NCBI GenBank assembly: GCA_002748155.1
Contig: PDRO01000003.1
Location: 62,001 to 126,000, forward strand
Direction: 5' to 3'
Length of the DNA stretch: 64,000 bases
Origin: Actinomycetales bacterium
GTDB lineage: Bacteria; Actinomycetota; Actinomycetes; Actinomycetales; Dermatophilaceae
The notes beneath the pieces are model-generated. The model was not told the origin of the DNA. It ran no database searches and was given only the letters and a program-made list of their open reading frames with translations. The position numbers and the translations under genes were made by a program. Position 1 is the first letter of the stretch. Every line of letters starts with the position of its first letter. Below, piece after piece: positions 1-8,857 of this stretch.

Positions 1-1
1 G

Positions 2-2599
2 ACCCGGACAGGCCAGCACACCAATGCGGTCTACGGCTTCACCTCGATGCTGATCAACATGCTCCGTGACGAGGAACCGACCCACGTCGCGGTGGCCTTC
101 GACGTCTCGCGGCAGACCTTCCGCAGCGAGACGTATGCCGAGTACAAGGCCACCCGCTCCGTCACCCCGAGCGAGTTCGAGGGCCAGATCCCTCTGGTGA
201 AAGAGGTCCTTACCGCGTTGCGCATCCCCTATTTCGAGCTTCCCGGCTACGAGGCCGACGACGTCATCGCGACCCTGACGACGAAGGCGCTGGCCGAAGG
301 TGCCGAGGTGCGCATCGTGACCGGCGATCGCGATTGCTTCCAGCTCGTGTCCGACCGGGTGACGATGATCTACCCGGTCCGGGGTGTCTCCGACGTGTGG
401 CGGATGGACCCAGACGCGGTGCAGGAGAAGTACCTCGTGCCACCGCAGCGGTATGCCGATCTGGCCGCGCTCGTCGGGGAGTCGTCGGACAATCTGCCCG
501 GTGTGCCCGGGGTCGGGCCCAAGACCGCGGCCAAATGGCTCGGGTTGTATACCGATCTGCAGGGCATCGTCGCGAACGTCGACCGGATCGGGGGCAAGGT
601 CGGGGCGGCGCTCCGTGAGCATCTCGACGGGGTGCTGCGCAACCGCCGGCTGAACCAACTCGTCGCAGATCTGCCACTCGACGTCGAGATGGCCGATCTG
701 GCTCGGCAACACTGGGACCGCGAGCAGGTACATCAGGTCTTCGACGCCTTGGAGTTCCGGGTGCTGCGGGAGCGGCTCTTCTCGGCCTTCGACACGCCGG
801 AGCCGGAAGCCGAGGGTGGTATCGAGGTCACCGGCCAGGTGCTCGGTCCGGGGGAGCTGCCCGGTTGGTTGGCCGAGCACGGCCCCGAAGGCGCGCGGGT
901 CGGGTTGCACGTGCTCGGCTCGTGGAACCGGGGTCGAGGCGACGCACACCACCTGGCGCTGGCCGGTCCCGGCGGGCACGCGGCATACGTCGATCTCGAA
1001 CAGCTCGACGAAGCCGACGACGCGGCACTCGGACGATGGCTCGCCGACCCGGCTCGTCCCAAGGCGATTCACGATCTCAAAGGGCCGTGGCACGCGTTGA
1101 CGTCCCGGGGCTGGGAGATAGCCGGGGTGACGAGCGACACTGCGCTGGCGGCATACCTGGTCAAACCGGACCAGCGCGACTACGACTTGGGCGACCTGGC
1201 ACTGCGGATGCTCCGCCGGGAGCTGCGCACCGAGCCCACCGACGACTCGGGGCAAGGAATGCTCGACCTCGGCGGAGATGACGATGCTCAGGTCGAGGCT
1301 GCCATGGTCACCGCCGGGGCCGTCGTCGAATTGGCCGACGCACTCGACGCCGAGCTTGAGCACACCGGCGGTGCTGCCCTGTTGCGTGATGTCGAGTTGC
1401 CCTTGGTCGGCGTGCTGGCCCGGATGGAGCGCGCCGGGGTGGCCGTCGACGGGCCGGCGCTGCAGACGCTGGAGACCGACTTCGCGGGGTCTGTCGCTGT
1501 GGCACAGGAGGATGCGTGGGCCGCAATCGGACGGCGTGACGTCAATCTCGGCAGCCCGAAACAGTTGCAGGAGGTGCTTTTCGACCAGCTGGGGCTCCCG
1601 AAGACGAAACGCACCAAGACCGGCTACACGACTGACGCGGACGCCCTGACCGACCTCTACGTCAAGACCGGGCATCCCTTCCTCGAGGCGCTGCTGCGCC
1701 ATCGAGACGCTGCCAAACTGCGGGTCACCGTCGAGGGATTGATCAAATCGGTGACTGACGACGGGCGGATCCATACGACCTATCTGCAGACCGTCGCAGC
1801 CACGGGGCGGCTCGCGTCTACCGATCCCAACCTGCAAAACGTCCCGATCCGCACCGAGGAGGGTCGACGGATCCGTGAGTCCTTCGTCGTCGGCCCCGGA
1901 TACCAGTCGCTCATGTCCGTCGACTACAGCCAGATCGAGATGCGGGTCATGGCCCACCTGTCCGGTGACGACGCGCTCATCGAGGCATTTCGTTCCGGCG
2001 AAGATCTGCATAACTTCGTTGCCGCCCGTGTCTTTGGAGTGCCGCCCGATGCGGTCACGCTCGAGATGCGCAGCAAGATCAAGGCGATGTCGTACGGCTT
2101 GGCCTACGGTCTGTCGGCTTTCGGGTTGTCCCGGCAGCTCGGGATCTCCGTGAGCGAAGCCAAAGAGCTCATGGACGAGTACTTCGAGCGGTTCGGCGAA
2201 GTCCGCGACTACCTGCGGCGGCTGGTCGCCGAGGCTCGGCATACCGGCTACACGGCAACCATGCTCGGGCGACGGCGCTACCTGCCAGATCTGTTGTCCG
2301 ACAACCGGCAACGTCGTGAGATGGCCGAGCGGATGGCGCTCAATGCTCCCATCCAGGGGTCGGCTGCCGACATCATGAAGGTGGCCATGCTCCGAGTCGA
2401 CAAAGGCTTGCAGGAACATGGCCTCGCATCGCGGATGCTGCTGCAGGTGCACGACGAGTTGGTGCTCGAAGTTGCGCCGGGGGAGGGCGAGGCGCTCGAG
2501 TCGCTCGTGCGGGAGTCAATGGGTGCAGCCGTGCCGATGGACGTTCCGCTCGACGTCTCGGTCGGGGTCGGTCGGTCGTGGCACGACGCCGCGCATTGA
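2..2599 (+). CDS. polA: DNA polymerase I (5' end outside window)
   Basis: Replicative gap-filling and repair polymerase. The reading frame is open from the first bases, so the true start lies upstream; 865 residues are visible. In order: a 5'-nuclease domain (roughly residues 1-280) with the metal-site segments YEADDVIATL and GDRDCFQLV and the helix-hairpin-helix GVPGVGPKTAAKWL; a central 3'-5' exonuclease-like domain in which I cannot find the DxE catalytic motif, so proofreading is probably absent as in other actinobacterial PolI; and the polymerase domain with motif A DYSQIEMRV (about 640), motif B around KAMSYGLAYG (about 694) and motif C VHDEL (about 816). It precedes a beta-oxidation gene set and is followed by rpsA further on, matching the actinobacterial polA-rpsA neighbourhood. 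Identity is certain; loss of proofreading is inferred from the missing motif. Confidence 0.97.
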   Translation, partial: TRTGQHTNAVYGFTSMLINMLRDEEPTHVAVAFDVSRQTFRSETYAEYKATRSVTPSEFEGQIPLVKEVLTALRIPYFELPGYEADDVIATLTTKALAEGAEVRIVTGDRDCFQLVSDRVTMIYPVRGVSDVWRMDPDAVQEKYLVPPQRYADLAALVGESSDNLPGVPGVGPKTAAKWLGLYTDLQGIVANVDRIGGKVGAALREHLDGVLRNRRLNQLVADLPLDVEMADLARQHWDREQVHQVFDALEFRVLRERLFSAFDTPEPEAEGGIEVTGQVLGPGELPGWLAEHGPEGARVGLHVLGSWNRGRGDAHHLALAGPGGHAAYVDLEQLDEADDAALGRWLADPARPKAIHDLKGPWHALTSRGWEIAGVTSDTALAAYLVKPDQRDYDLGDLALRMLRRELRTEPTDDSGQGMLDLGGDDDAQVEAAMVTAGAVVELADALDAELEHTGGAALLRDVELPLVGVLARMERAGVAVDGPALQTLETDFAGSVAVAQEDAWAAIGRRDVNLGSPKQLQEVLFDQLGLPKTKRTKTGYTTDADALTDLYVKTGHPFLEALLRHRDAAKLRVTVEGLIKSVTDDGRIHTTYLQTVAATGRLASTDPNLQNVPIRTEEGRRIRESFVVGPGYQSLMSVDYSQIEMRVMAHLSGDDALIEAFRSGEDLHNFVAARVFGVPPDAVTLEMRSKIKAMSYGLAYGLSAFGLSRQLGISVSEAKELMDEYFERFGEVRDYLRRLVAEARHTGYTATMLGRRRYLPDLLSDNRQRREMAERMALNAPIQGSAADIMKVAMLRVDKGLQEHGLASRMLLQVHDELVLEVAPGEGEALESLVRESMGAAVPMDVPLDVSVGVGRSWHDAAH

Positions 2600-2806
2600 C
2601 CGCCATGACCGGACACGGTGTGCGCTCGGGTCACCGTGCGAACGATGCCGGCAAACATAGTCCGAAGGGCCCGCCCGCCCGTGCCGAGGCGTTGTTAGGC
2701 TCGCAGCCAGTGTCAGGGAGGCGGCACCCCGTCAGCGGCGATGGATCCTCGCCCGGGGGACCGTGACTGATCGTGACCTACCCGAGTGATGAATGAGGAG
2801 ACGCGA

Positions 2807-3982
2807 ATGAGTATTCAGGAAGCTGTGATCGTCGAGGGTGTGCGCACTCCCATCGGTCGCCGTAACGGCAAGCTGGCCGGCTGGCATCCAACCGACCTGC
2901 TGGCCCACACCCTCAAGCACCTCGTCGAGAAGACCGGGATCGACCCCGGCTCTCTTGACGACGTGATCGCCGGGTGCGGTCGGCCCGTGGCCAAGCAGTC
3001 CTCCAACATCGCGCGCTGGGCGCTGCTCGGTGCCGGCTTCCCGGATCACGTCCCCGGCATCACGGTCGAACGCGCCTGTGGGTCAGGGCAGTCTGCGGTC
3101 AATCTGGTCAACCACTCGATCGTGGCCGGCGAGTTCCACCTCGCGATCGGCGGTGGTGTGGAGTCGATGACGCACGCCGACCTCGGTCCGATGTTCAACC
3201 CCTCCTACGGCGCGCCCGACTGGTATGGCGACTGGTTCGAGGAGCGCTACGAAGGCCGGATGATCGGCCAGGGCCTGGCCGCCGAGCGGCTGGCGCAGAA
3301 GTACGGCATTGTTCGCCAGGAGATGGACGAGTTCTCGGTCCGCAGCCACCAGTTGGCCAAGAAGGGTTGGGACGACGGGGTATTCCAGCGGCACATGGCG
3401 CCGATCGACTACCGCACCGCCGACGGCGAGACCGGCGAGATGACTCGCGACGAGGGTATCCGTGAGACGTTGAGCCTGGAGAAGATGGCCACCCTCAAGA
3501 CCCCCTTCCTCGAAGGTGGTCAGATCACCGGGGGCAACGCATCCCAGATGAGCGACGGTGCGTCCGTGCTGCTGCAGGCCGACCGGGCCACGGCGGAGTC
3601 GCTCGGCCTCAAGCCGATCGCCCGGATCGTCGGTGCCGGTGTCGCGGGTGCCGATCCGGTGTTGACCTTCGAAGGCATCATCCCGGCGACTCACAAGGCG
3701 CTGGACATGGCCGGGATGACTCTCGACCAGATGGACCGGGTCGAGGTAAACGAGGCCTTCGCACCGGTGTCGCTGCTTTGGCTCAAGGAGTTCGACTACC
3801 CGATCGAGAAGTTCAACTCCTACGGTGGCGCCATCGCGATCGGGCACCCGCTCGGCGCTAGCGGTCCGCGGCTGCTCTGCGACGTGCTCAGCCAACTCGA
3901 GCACCACGACGAGCAGTACGGCTTGGTCGTGATCTGCACTAGTGGCGGGATGGCCACCTCGACAATTCTCGAGCGTCTTTGA
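2807..3982 (+). CDS. Thiolase (acetyl-CoA acyltransferase)
   Basis: Catalyses the thiolytic or condensing acyl transfer at the end of a beta-oxidation round. The 391-residue length is typical. The active-site cysteine is in ERACGSGQSA (about residue 91), the NEAFAP segment follows, the catalytic histidine is in GHPLGASGP (about 347) and the second cysteine in CTSGGMA (about 377). I chose the ATG at 2807 because GAGGAG lies six bases ahead; in-frame GTG 2786 and ATG 2789 lack such a site. A 10-bp hairpin follows the stop. The next genes are an enoyl-CoA hydratase and an acyl-CoA dehydrogenase, so it most likely works in fatty-acid or branched-acid degradation. Chain-length preference cannot be read from the sequence. 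Confidence 0.93.
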   Translation: MSIQEAVIVEGVRTPIGRRNGKLAGWHPTDLLAHTLKHLVEKTGIDPGSLDDVIAGCGRPVAKQSSNIARWALLGAGFPDHVPGITVERACGSGQSAVNLVNHSIVAGEFHLAIGGGVESMTHADLGPMFNPSYGAPDWYGDWFEERYEGRMIGQGLAAERLAQKYGIVRQEMDEFSVRSHQLAKKGWDDGVFQRHMAPIDYRTADGETGEMTRDEGIRETLSLEKMATLKTPFLEGGQITGGNASQMSDGASVLLQADRATAESLGLKPIARIVGAGVAGADPVLTFEGIIPATHKALDMAGMTLDQMDRVEVNEAFAPVSLLWLKEFDYPIEKFNSYGGAIAIGHPLGASGPRLLCDVLSQLEHHDEQYGLVVICTSGGMATSTILERL

Positions 3983-3995
3983 CCTACCCATGGTC

Positions 3996-4023
3996 GGTGC
4001 CCCGGACGCAGGACCGGGGCACC
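3996..4023 (+). terminator. GC-rich hairpin after thiolase gene
   Basis: GGTGCCCCGG pairs perfectly with CCGGGGCACC across an 8-base loop, 13 bases after the thiolase stop. There is no T-run. It may partly terminate transcription or protect the 3' end before the enoyl-CoA hydratase gene. Confidence 0.6.
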
Positions 4024-4096
4024 CGCCATGCTCGATCCGCCAGCGATCGTGCCCAGACCACAGGACCAGTACCCGGACCAGACCACAGGAGTCAAC

Positions 4097-4876
4097 GTGA
4101 ACGCCGAACCAGCCGTCCTGTCCGAGACCCGAGGGCGGGTGGCCCTCGTCACGCTGAATCAACCCAAGACCTTCAACGCACTCAGTGACGCTCTCATGCT
4201 CGGGTTGATCGACGCCCTTAAAGCCGCTGACGCCGACCCGGAGATCTACGTCATCGTCATCACCGGTAACGACAAGGCGTTCTGCGCCGGAGCGAACCTG
4301 CAAGAGTTCGTGCCGCTCATGGAGACGAACGCCACTCAGGATCGCACCGTCGACCTGCTCATGCGGCAGTTCGACGTCACCCGGAAGCCGATTGTCGCTG
4401 CAGTCCGGGGCCTAGCCCTCGGCGGCGGGTTCGAGGTTGCGCTGGCGTGCGACACGATGGTCATCGCCGAGTCGGCCCAGGTCGGTGTGCCCGAGGTGAG
4501 CTTGGCAGTCATGCCCGGAGCGGGCGGCACTCTACGCCTGGTTCAGGCCATCGGTAAGGCCAAGGCGATGAAGATGATCCTCACCGGCAAACCCGTTGGC
4601 GCCCAGCAGGCGGTTGCAGACGGCATTGCCGCCGAACTGGCGCCGGACGACGAGTGCCTCGGCCGAGCGCTCAAGCTTGCTGACACGATGGCGAAGAACG
4701 GGCCGCTGGCCATCCGCCTGGCCAAGGACTCGGCCCGGCGGGCCTTCGACATGCCGCTCCCGCAAGCCATCGAGCATGAGCGCAGCAACTTCTTCGCCGC
4801 CATGCACACCGACGACTGCCACGAGGGGGTCGCCGCCTTCAACGAGAAGCGAAAGCCGACGTTCGTCGGCAAGTAG
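4097..4876 (+). CDS. Enoyl-CoA hydratase/isomerase family protein
   Basis: Crotonase-fold enzyme, expected to hydrate 2-enoyl-CoA in beta-oxidation. With the GTG at 4097 the protein is 259 residues, the usual family size, and CAGGAG sits five bases upstream; the longer frame from 4028 has no ribosome site and runs through the preceding hairpin region. The oxyanion-hole segment AFCAGANLQEF and both glutamates of true hydratases are present: one in LALGGGFEVAL (about residue 112) and one in VPEVSLAVMPGAGG (about 132). It lies between a thiolase and an acyl-CoA dehydrogenase gene, so the three probably act on one substrate class. A 3-hydroxyacyl-CoA dehydrogenase partner is not in this cluster. 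Confidence 0.93.
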   Translation: MNAEPAVLSETRGRVALVTLNQPKTFNALSDALMLGLIDALKAADADPEIYVIVITGNDKAFCAGANLQEFVPLMETNATQDRTVDLLMRQFDVTRKPIVAAVRGLALGGGFEVALACDTMVIAESAQVGVPEVSLAVMPGAGGTLRLVQAIGKAKAMKMILTGKPVGAQQAVADGIAAELAPDDECLGRALKLADTMAKNGPLAIRLAKDSARRAFDMPLPQAIEHERSNFFAAMHTDDCHEGVAAFNEKRKPTFVGK

Positions 4877-4942
4877 CCGCACCAGAGAAGACATGTCACA
4901 GATCACGAGAACTAGCCAACGAAAACGCTCGAAGGACCCGAG

Positions 4943-6094
4943 ATGAGCATTGAATACCAATCGCCGTGGATGAACACCGAGCTCAAACTGCTGCGCGAGA
5001 CGGTGCGTGACTTCCTTGAGGCTGAGTCGGTCCCGTACCAGGAGAAGTGGGCCAAACAGGGCTACATCGACCGGGACTTCTGGCTCAAGGCTGGTGAGCT
5101 GGGCTTGCTCGGGGTGAACGTGCCCGTCGAATACGGCGGTGGCGGTGGGACGTTCGCCGAGGAGGTGGTCGTCACCGAGGAGTGCGCCAAGATCGTCGAC
5201 GACGCGTGGCTCTACAGCGTCCACACGACAATCATGATGCCGTACATCCTGCGCTTCGGCACCGAAGAACAGAAGCAGAAGTGGCTGCCCAAGCTCTGCA
5301 GCGGCGAATACGTGGGCGCCATCGCGATGACCGAACCGGACGCCGGATCCGACCTGCAGGCCATCCGCACGACCGCGGTCCGCGACGGCGACCACTACGT
5401 CATCAACGGCAACAAGACGATGATCTCCAACGGTACGCACTGCTCGCTGATCATCCTGGTCGCCAAGACCAGCGACGCCCCGGGCGCGAAGGGCATCTCT
5501 CTCATCGTCGTCGAGAACGACGACCTACCCGGCTTCGAGCGGGGCAAGGAACTGCAGAAGGTCGGCCTCAAGGGACAGGACACCCGTGAGCTGTCGTTCG
5601 TCGACTGTCGGGTCCCGGTCGAGAACGTGCTCGGTGGTGTCGAAGGCCAGGGATTCATCCAGCTCATGACTCAACTGCCGACCGAGCGGCTCGCGGTCGC
5701 CATCACCGGCGTGGCGTCGGCAGAGACCGCGGTCGAACTGACCACGCGCTACGCCAAGGAGCGTGAGGCCTTCGGCAAGCCGTTGCTGGCCCAGCAGAAC
5801 ACCCGGTTTGTGCTCGCCGAGTGCATGACCGAGACGTTCGCGGCCCGGACCTTCCTCGACTATCTCGTGCAGCGTGAGCTCGACGGCGAGCTCACAGCCG
5901 CCGAGGCCTCGATGGCGAAGTACTACTGCTCCGACCTGATGAATCGGGTCGCCGACCGTTGTCTCCAGATCTTCGGTGGCTACGGCTACATGCTCGAATA
6001 CCCGATTGCCCGGATGTTTGCTGCGGCCCGGGTGCAGAAGATCTACGCCGGAGCCAACGAGATCATGAAGGAACTCATCGCCCGGTCACTCTGA
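4943..6094 (+). CDS. Acyl-CoA dehydrogenase, long-chain (LCAD)-like
   Basis: FAD flavoenzyme that introduces the first double bond into acyl-CoA. The 383 residues cover the whole fold: an N-terminal helical part, the beta-domain segment AMTEPDAGSDLQA, and the C-terminal helices ending QIFGGYGYMLEYPIAR and YAGANEIMKELIAR. The position that carries the catalytic Glu in short/medium-chain enzymes (IYEGT) is here YAGAN. A glutamate is instead available in LPTERL (about residue 246), the arrangement of the long-chain and isovaleryl-CoA dehydrogenases. The ATG at 4943 has GAAGGA eight bases upstream. It is the last gene of the thiolase-hydratase-dehydrogenase run and is followed by a strong hairpin shared with another locus. 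Confidence 0.94.
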   Translation: MSIEYQSPWMNTELKLLRETVRDFLEAESVPYQEKWAKQGYIDRDFWLKAGELGLLGVNVPVEYGGGGGTFAEEVVVTEECAKIVDDAWLYSVHTTIMMPYILRFGTEEQKQKWLPKLCSGEYVGAIAMTEPDAGSDLQAIRTTAVRDGDHYVINGNKTMISNGTHCSLIILVAKTSDAPGAKGISLIVVENDDLPGFERGKELQKVGLKGQDTRELSFVDCRVPVENVLGGVEGQGFIQLMTQLPTERLAVAITGVASAETAVELTTRYAKEREAFGKPLLAQQNTRFVLAECMTETFAARTFLDYLVQRELDGELTAAEASMAKYYCSDLMNRVADRCLQIFGGYGYMLEYPIARMFAAARVQKIYAGANEIMKELIARSL

Positions 6095-6110
6095 CCAGAC
6101 GTGATACCCG

Positions 6111-6146
6111 TGCACGAAACCGCCGCCCCGGTGACGGTTTCGTGCA
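6111..6146. terminator. Perfect 12-bp hairpin, copy 1 of a repeated terminator-like element
   Basis: TGCACGAAACCG (6111-6122) pairs with CGGTTTCGTGCA (6135-6146) across a 12-base loop. It lies between convergent genes (acyl-CoA dehydrogenase and a methyltransferase) and could act from both sides. The same stem with another 12-base loop recurs at 24146-24189. Confidence 0.75.
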
Positions 6147-6211
6147 GGCCGCCGATGATCGACAGATCAACACCGGGTGGTCAGGATTGATCTCACCGCG
6201 CGGCATGTCAT

Positions 6212-6246
6212 TCATCCTCGTGGTGGTTTGTCCGCCACGAGGATGA
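6212..6246. terminator. 12-bp hairpin containing the methyltransferase stop codon
   Basis: TCATCCTCGTGG (6212-6223) pairs with CCACGAGGATGA (6235-6246), loop 11 bases. The hairpin includes the last codons and the stop of the minus-strand methyltransferase gene, so the stem is partly coding. It lies about 65 bases from the preceding repeated hairpin. Confidence 0.6.
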
Positions 6247-7066
6247 GTGTTCCCGGGACCAGTCGGCCGCGCAACGGGGACCACCCACCCCACGTGGCCT
6301 CCTGCTCTTCCGGCCATTCCGGTTCCACCAGGTCGACCGGGACCAAGCCGGCGGTCACGAGATCCCGGACCCGGTCCCCGATGGTGCGATGGTGCTCGGC
6401 ATAGCCGGTCCGTCCGCCCAGGTCCTCCTCGACGTAGGGAGTCCGGTCGAAGTAGGAGAAGCGCACCGTCAACCCGGAGGCATCGGGCACGTCGGGGAAC
6501 ACCCACCGGAACGGGTGGGTCATCGACGCGGCGAACCTCCCGCCGGGCCGGAGCACCCGGCATACCTCTGCGAGCACCCGCACCGGGTCGGCGACGAATC
6601 CGAAGACCCCGTATGCCGTGAACACGGTGTCGAACGACGCGTCGGCGAACGGCAGTCGCCGGGCATCGCACTGCACGAGCGGCACCGGGCCCGGGCCGGA
6701 CCCGAGGGGCGCAGCAAATGCCGAGTCGATCGCGCGGGCCCGATGCAACATGCCAGCCGAAAGGTCGGTCGCCACCGCCCGGCCACCCCGTCGCTGCACC
6801 CATCGACTGCATTGGGCGGCCCCGGCACCGATCTCCAGCACGTCGCGTCCAGTGACCGGGCCGAGCAGCCCGAGCTCGTCCTCGCGGGTGCCTTCTGGAC
6901 CCCAGACGAACTCGGCATCGCCGAGGAAGTCACCATGTTCGGCGTAGTAGTCGTCGGCCTCGGCATCCCACCAGGCCCGATTGGCCGTCACGGTCTCGGC
7001 CGGGGTGGCGGCGCGGCGGCGCGGGCGCAGGTCCATGGAGGGCATGGGGGTCACCTCGTTGTGCAT
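6212..7066 (-). CDS. SAM-dependent class I methyltransferase
   Basis: Cytoplasmic methyltransferase of unknown substrate. The Rossmann-type SAM site is visible as VLEIGAGAAQCSRWV, followed by the acidic residue of ATDLSAGML, the QCDARRLPFADASFD region, and LRPGGRFAASMTHPF. The N-terminal NRAWWDAEADDYYAEHG segment is common in actinobacterial methyltransferases next to rpsA. Two starts are possible: ATG at 7066, or ATG at 7045, which has GAGGTG six bases ahead and is perhaps the real one (277 residues). It diverges from rpsA, sharing the 174-base region between them, and converges on the acyl-CoA dehydrogenase gene. Substrate unknown. Confidence 0.88.
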   Translation of the reverse strand: MHNEVTPMPSMDLRPRRRAATPAETVTANRAWWDAEADDYYAEHGDFLGDAEFVWGPEGTREDELGLLGPVTGRDVLEIGAGAAQCSRWVQRRGGRAVATDLSAGMLHRARAIDSAFAAPLGSGPGPVPLVQCDARRLPFADASFDTVFTAYGVFGFVADPVRVLAEVCRVLRPGGRFAASMTHPFRWVFPDVPDASGLTVRFSYFDRTPYVEEDLGGRTGYAEHHRTIGDRVRDLVTAGLVPVDLVEPEWPEEQEATWGGWSPLRGRLVPGTLILVADKPPRG

Positions 7067-7085
7067 TCGACGAGTGTGCCCGTCT

Positions 7086-7115
7086 TTGACCGGGTAGTCG
7101 ACGGACCGGTACCCT
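7086..7115 (+). promoter_or_regulatory. Probable sigma-A promoter of rpsA
   Basis: TTGACC (7086-7091) and TACCCT (7110-7115) are separated by 18 bases. The start would fall near 7122, leaving an mRNA leader of about 120 bases before rpsA. Confidence 0.6.
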
Positions 7116-7123
7116 GACCCGGT

Positions 7124-7142
7124 GCATCAGAGCACCTGATGC
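7124..7142 (+). other. Hairpin in the rpsA mRNA leader
   Basis: GCATCAG pairs with CTGATGC across AGCAC, at the very 5' end of the predicted rpsA transcript; an alternative pairing GGTGC/GCACC overlaps it. S1 is known to control its own synthesis in E. coli, so a regulatory role is possible, but nothing in the sequence proves one. Confidence 0.4.
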
Positions 7143-7240
7143 TGCTTGCCTTCCGGCGGCCATCGCAATGAACAAGTCCATTCCCGCGAATCACCCGATC
7201 CGCGGCATACACCCTGTCCACCAATCGGAGTTCCTACTAC

Positions 7241-8704
7241 ATGACCACCACCCCGGTCGCCAAGACCGCCCCTCAGATCGCCGTCAACGACATCGGCTCT
7301 GAGGAAGACATCCTCGCCGCCATCGACGCGACGATCAAAGACTTCAATGACGGCGACATCGTCGAAGGTCGCATCGTCAAGGTCGACCGGGACGAAGTCC
7401 TGCTCGACATCGGCTACAAGACCGAGGGTGTCATCCCCTCGCGCGAGCTCTCCATCAAGCACGACGTCGATCCCGCTGAGGTGGTCACCGTCGGCGACGA
7501 GGTCGAGGCCCTCGTCCTGCAGAAGGAAGACAAAGAGGGCCGGCTGATCCTGTCCAAGAAGCGCGCTCAATACGAGCGTGCCTGGGGCACGATCGAGAAA
7601 GTCAAAGAGGAGGACGGAGTCGTTACCGGCACCGTCATCGAGGTCGTCAAGGGCGGCCTGATCCTCGACATCGGTCTGCGCGGCTTCCTGCCGGCTTCCC
7701 TCGTCGAGATGCGCCGGGTGCGCGACCTGCAGCCCTACGTGGGCAAGGAGATCGAGGCCAAGATCATCGAGCTGGACAAGAACCGCAACAACGTGGTGCT
7801 GTCCCGCCGGGCCTGGCTGGAGCAGACCCAGTCCGAGGTGCGCACCACGTTCCTGCGCGAGCTGCAGAAGGGCCAGGTGCGCTCAGGCGTCGTCTCCAGC
7901 ATTGTCAACTTCGGTGCGTTCGTGGATCTCGGTGGAGTCGATGGTCTCGTGCACGTTTCCGAGCTGTCCTGGAAACACATCGACCACCCGAGCGAGGTCG
8001 TCGAGGTGGGGCTGGAGGTCACCGTCGAGGTGCTCGACGTCGACATGGACCGTGAGCGGGTCTCGTTGTCGCTCAAGGCGACCCAGGAAGACCCGTGGCA
8101 GCACTTCGCCCGCACCCATGCGATCGGGCAGGTCGTGCCCGGTAAGGTCACCAAGCTCGTGCCGTTCGGCTCGTTCGTGCGGGTCGATGACGGCATCGAG
8201 GGCCTGGTGCACATCTCCGAGCTGGCCGAACGGCACGTCGAGCTGCCCGAGCAAGTCGTCAACGTCGGTGAAGACATCTTCGTCAAGGTCATCGACATCG
8301 ACCTCGAGCGCCGTCGGATCTCGTTGTCGCTCAAGCAAGCCAACGACGGTGCGCTCGCCAACAGCGAGTTCGACCCGACGCTCTACGGCATGGCGGCCGA
8401 ATACGACGAGCAGGGCAACTACAAGTACCCGGAAGGCTTCGACCCCGAGTCCAACGAGTGGCTGCCCGGCTTCGAGGCCCAGCGCGAGAAATGGGAGAAG
8501 GAATACAACGCCGTCTACGCTCGCTGGGAGGCCCACAAGGCCCAGGTCGCTGCAGCAACGAAGGCCGACTCCGAGGCTGCGGTCGCGGCGGGCGAGGTGC
8601 CCTCGTCCTACTCGTCGGACGTTGCCGAACCGTCCGAGGCAGCTGGGACGCTGGCCTCCGACGAGGCGCTGGCGGCATTGCGCGAGAAGCTCACCGGCAA
8701 CTGA
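7241..8704 (+). CDS. rpsA: 30S ribosomal protein S1
   Basis: RNA-binding ribosomal protein that helps mRNAs dock on the 30S subunit. The 487 residues contain four S1 (OB-fold) repeats, at about 36-105, 122-190, 205-275 and 292-362. The last two are the best conserved, with the diagnostic strings FGAFVDLGGVDGLVHVSELS and FGSFVRVDDGIEGLVHISEL. The tail (about 400-487) is Glu/Ala/Ser-rich and probably disordered. Four repeats is the normal actinobacterial form, against six in E. coli. The ATG at 7241 has CGGAG eleven bases before it. A strong hairpin follows the stop and coaE is next, the usual order. Confidence 0.97.
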   Translation: MTTTPVAKTAPQIAVNDIGSEEDILAAIDATIKDFNDGDIVEGRIVKVDRDEVLLDIGYKTEGVIPSRELSIKHDVDPAEVVTVGDEVEALVLQKEDKEGRLILSKKRAQYERAWGTIEKVKEEDGVVTGTVIEVVKGGLILDIGLRGFLPASLVEMRRVRDLQPYVGKEIEAKIIELDKNRNNVVLSRRAWLEQTQSEVRTTFLRELQKGQVRSGVVSSIVNFGAFVDLGGVDGLVHVSELSWKHIDHPSEVVEVGLEVTVEVLDVDMDRERVSLSLKATQEDPWQHFARTHAIGQVVPGKVTKLVPFGSFVRVDDGIEGLVHISELAERHVELPEQVVNVGEDIFVKVIDIDLERRRISLSLKQANDGALANSEFDPTLYGMAAEYDEQGNYKYPEGFDPESNEWLPGFEAQREKWEKEYNAVYARWEAHKAQVAAATKADSEAAVAAGEVPSSYSSDVAEPSEAAGTLASDEALAALREKLTGN

Positions 8705-8780
8705 GGCACGGACCGGTCAGCGCCTGATCGAGCTGAACGTGCCCGATCCCAGCCGGACCGAACTGAGCCGGACCGATGTG

Positions 8781-8808
8781 AGGGGGTATGCCGCACGGCA
8801 TGCCCCCT
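8781..8808 (+). terminator. Intrinsic-type hairpin after rpsA
   Basis: AGGGGGTATGCC pairs with GGCATGCCCCCT over a GCAC tetraloop; the only imperfection is one G-U pair. The stem contains the over-represented genomic heptamer GTATGCC. A weak T-containing stretch follows. Confidence 0.8.
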
Positions 8809-8857
8809 CTGTCGATTCCAGGTGGGGATGCGCGAAGGCGAAAATGAGGGTGATCTG

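Noticed and set aside
3083..4303. A 406-codon minus-strand frame
   Set aside because: It is antisense to the thiolase and enoyl-CoA hydratase genes and its translation shows no domain.
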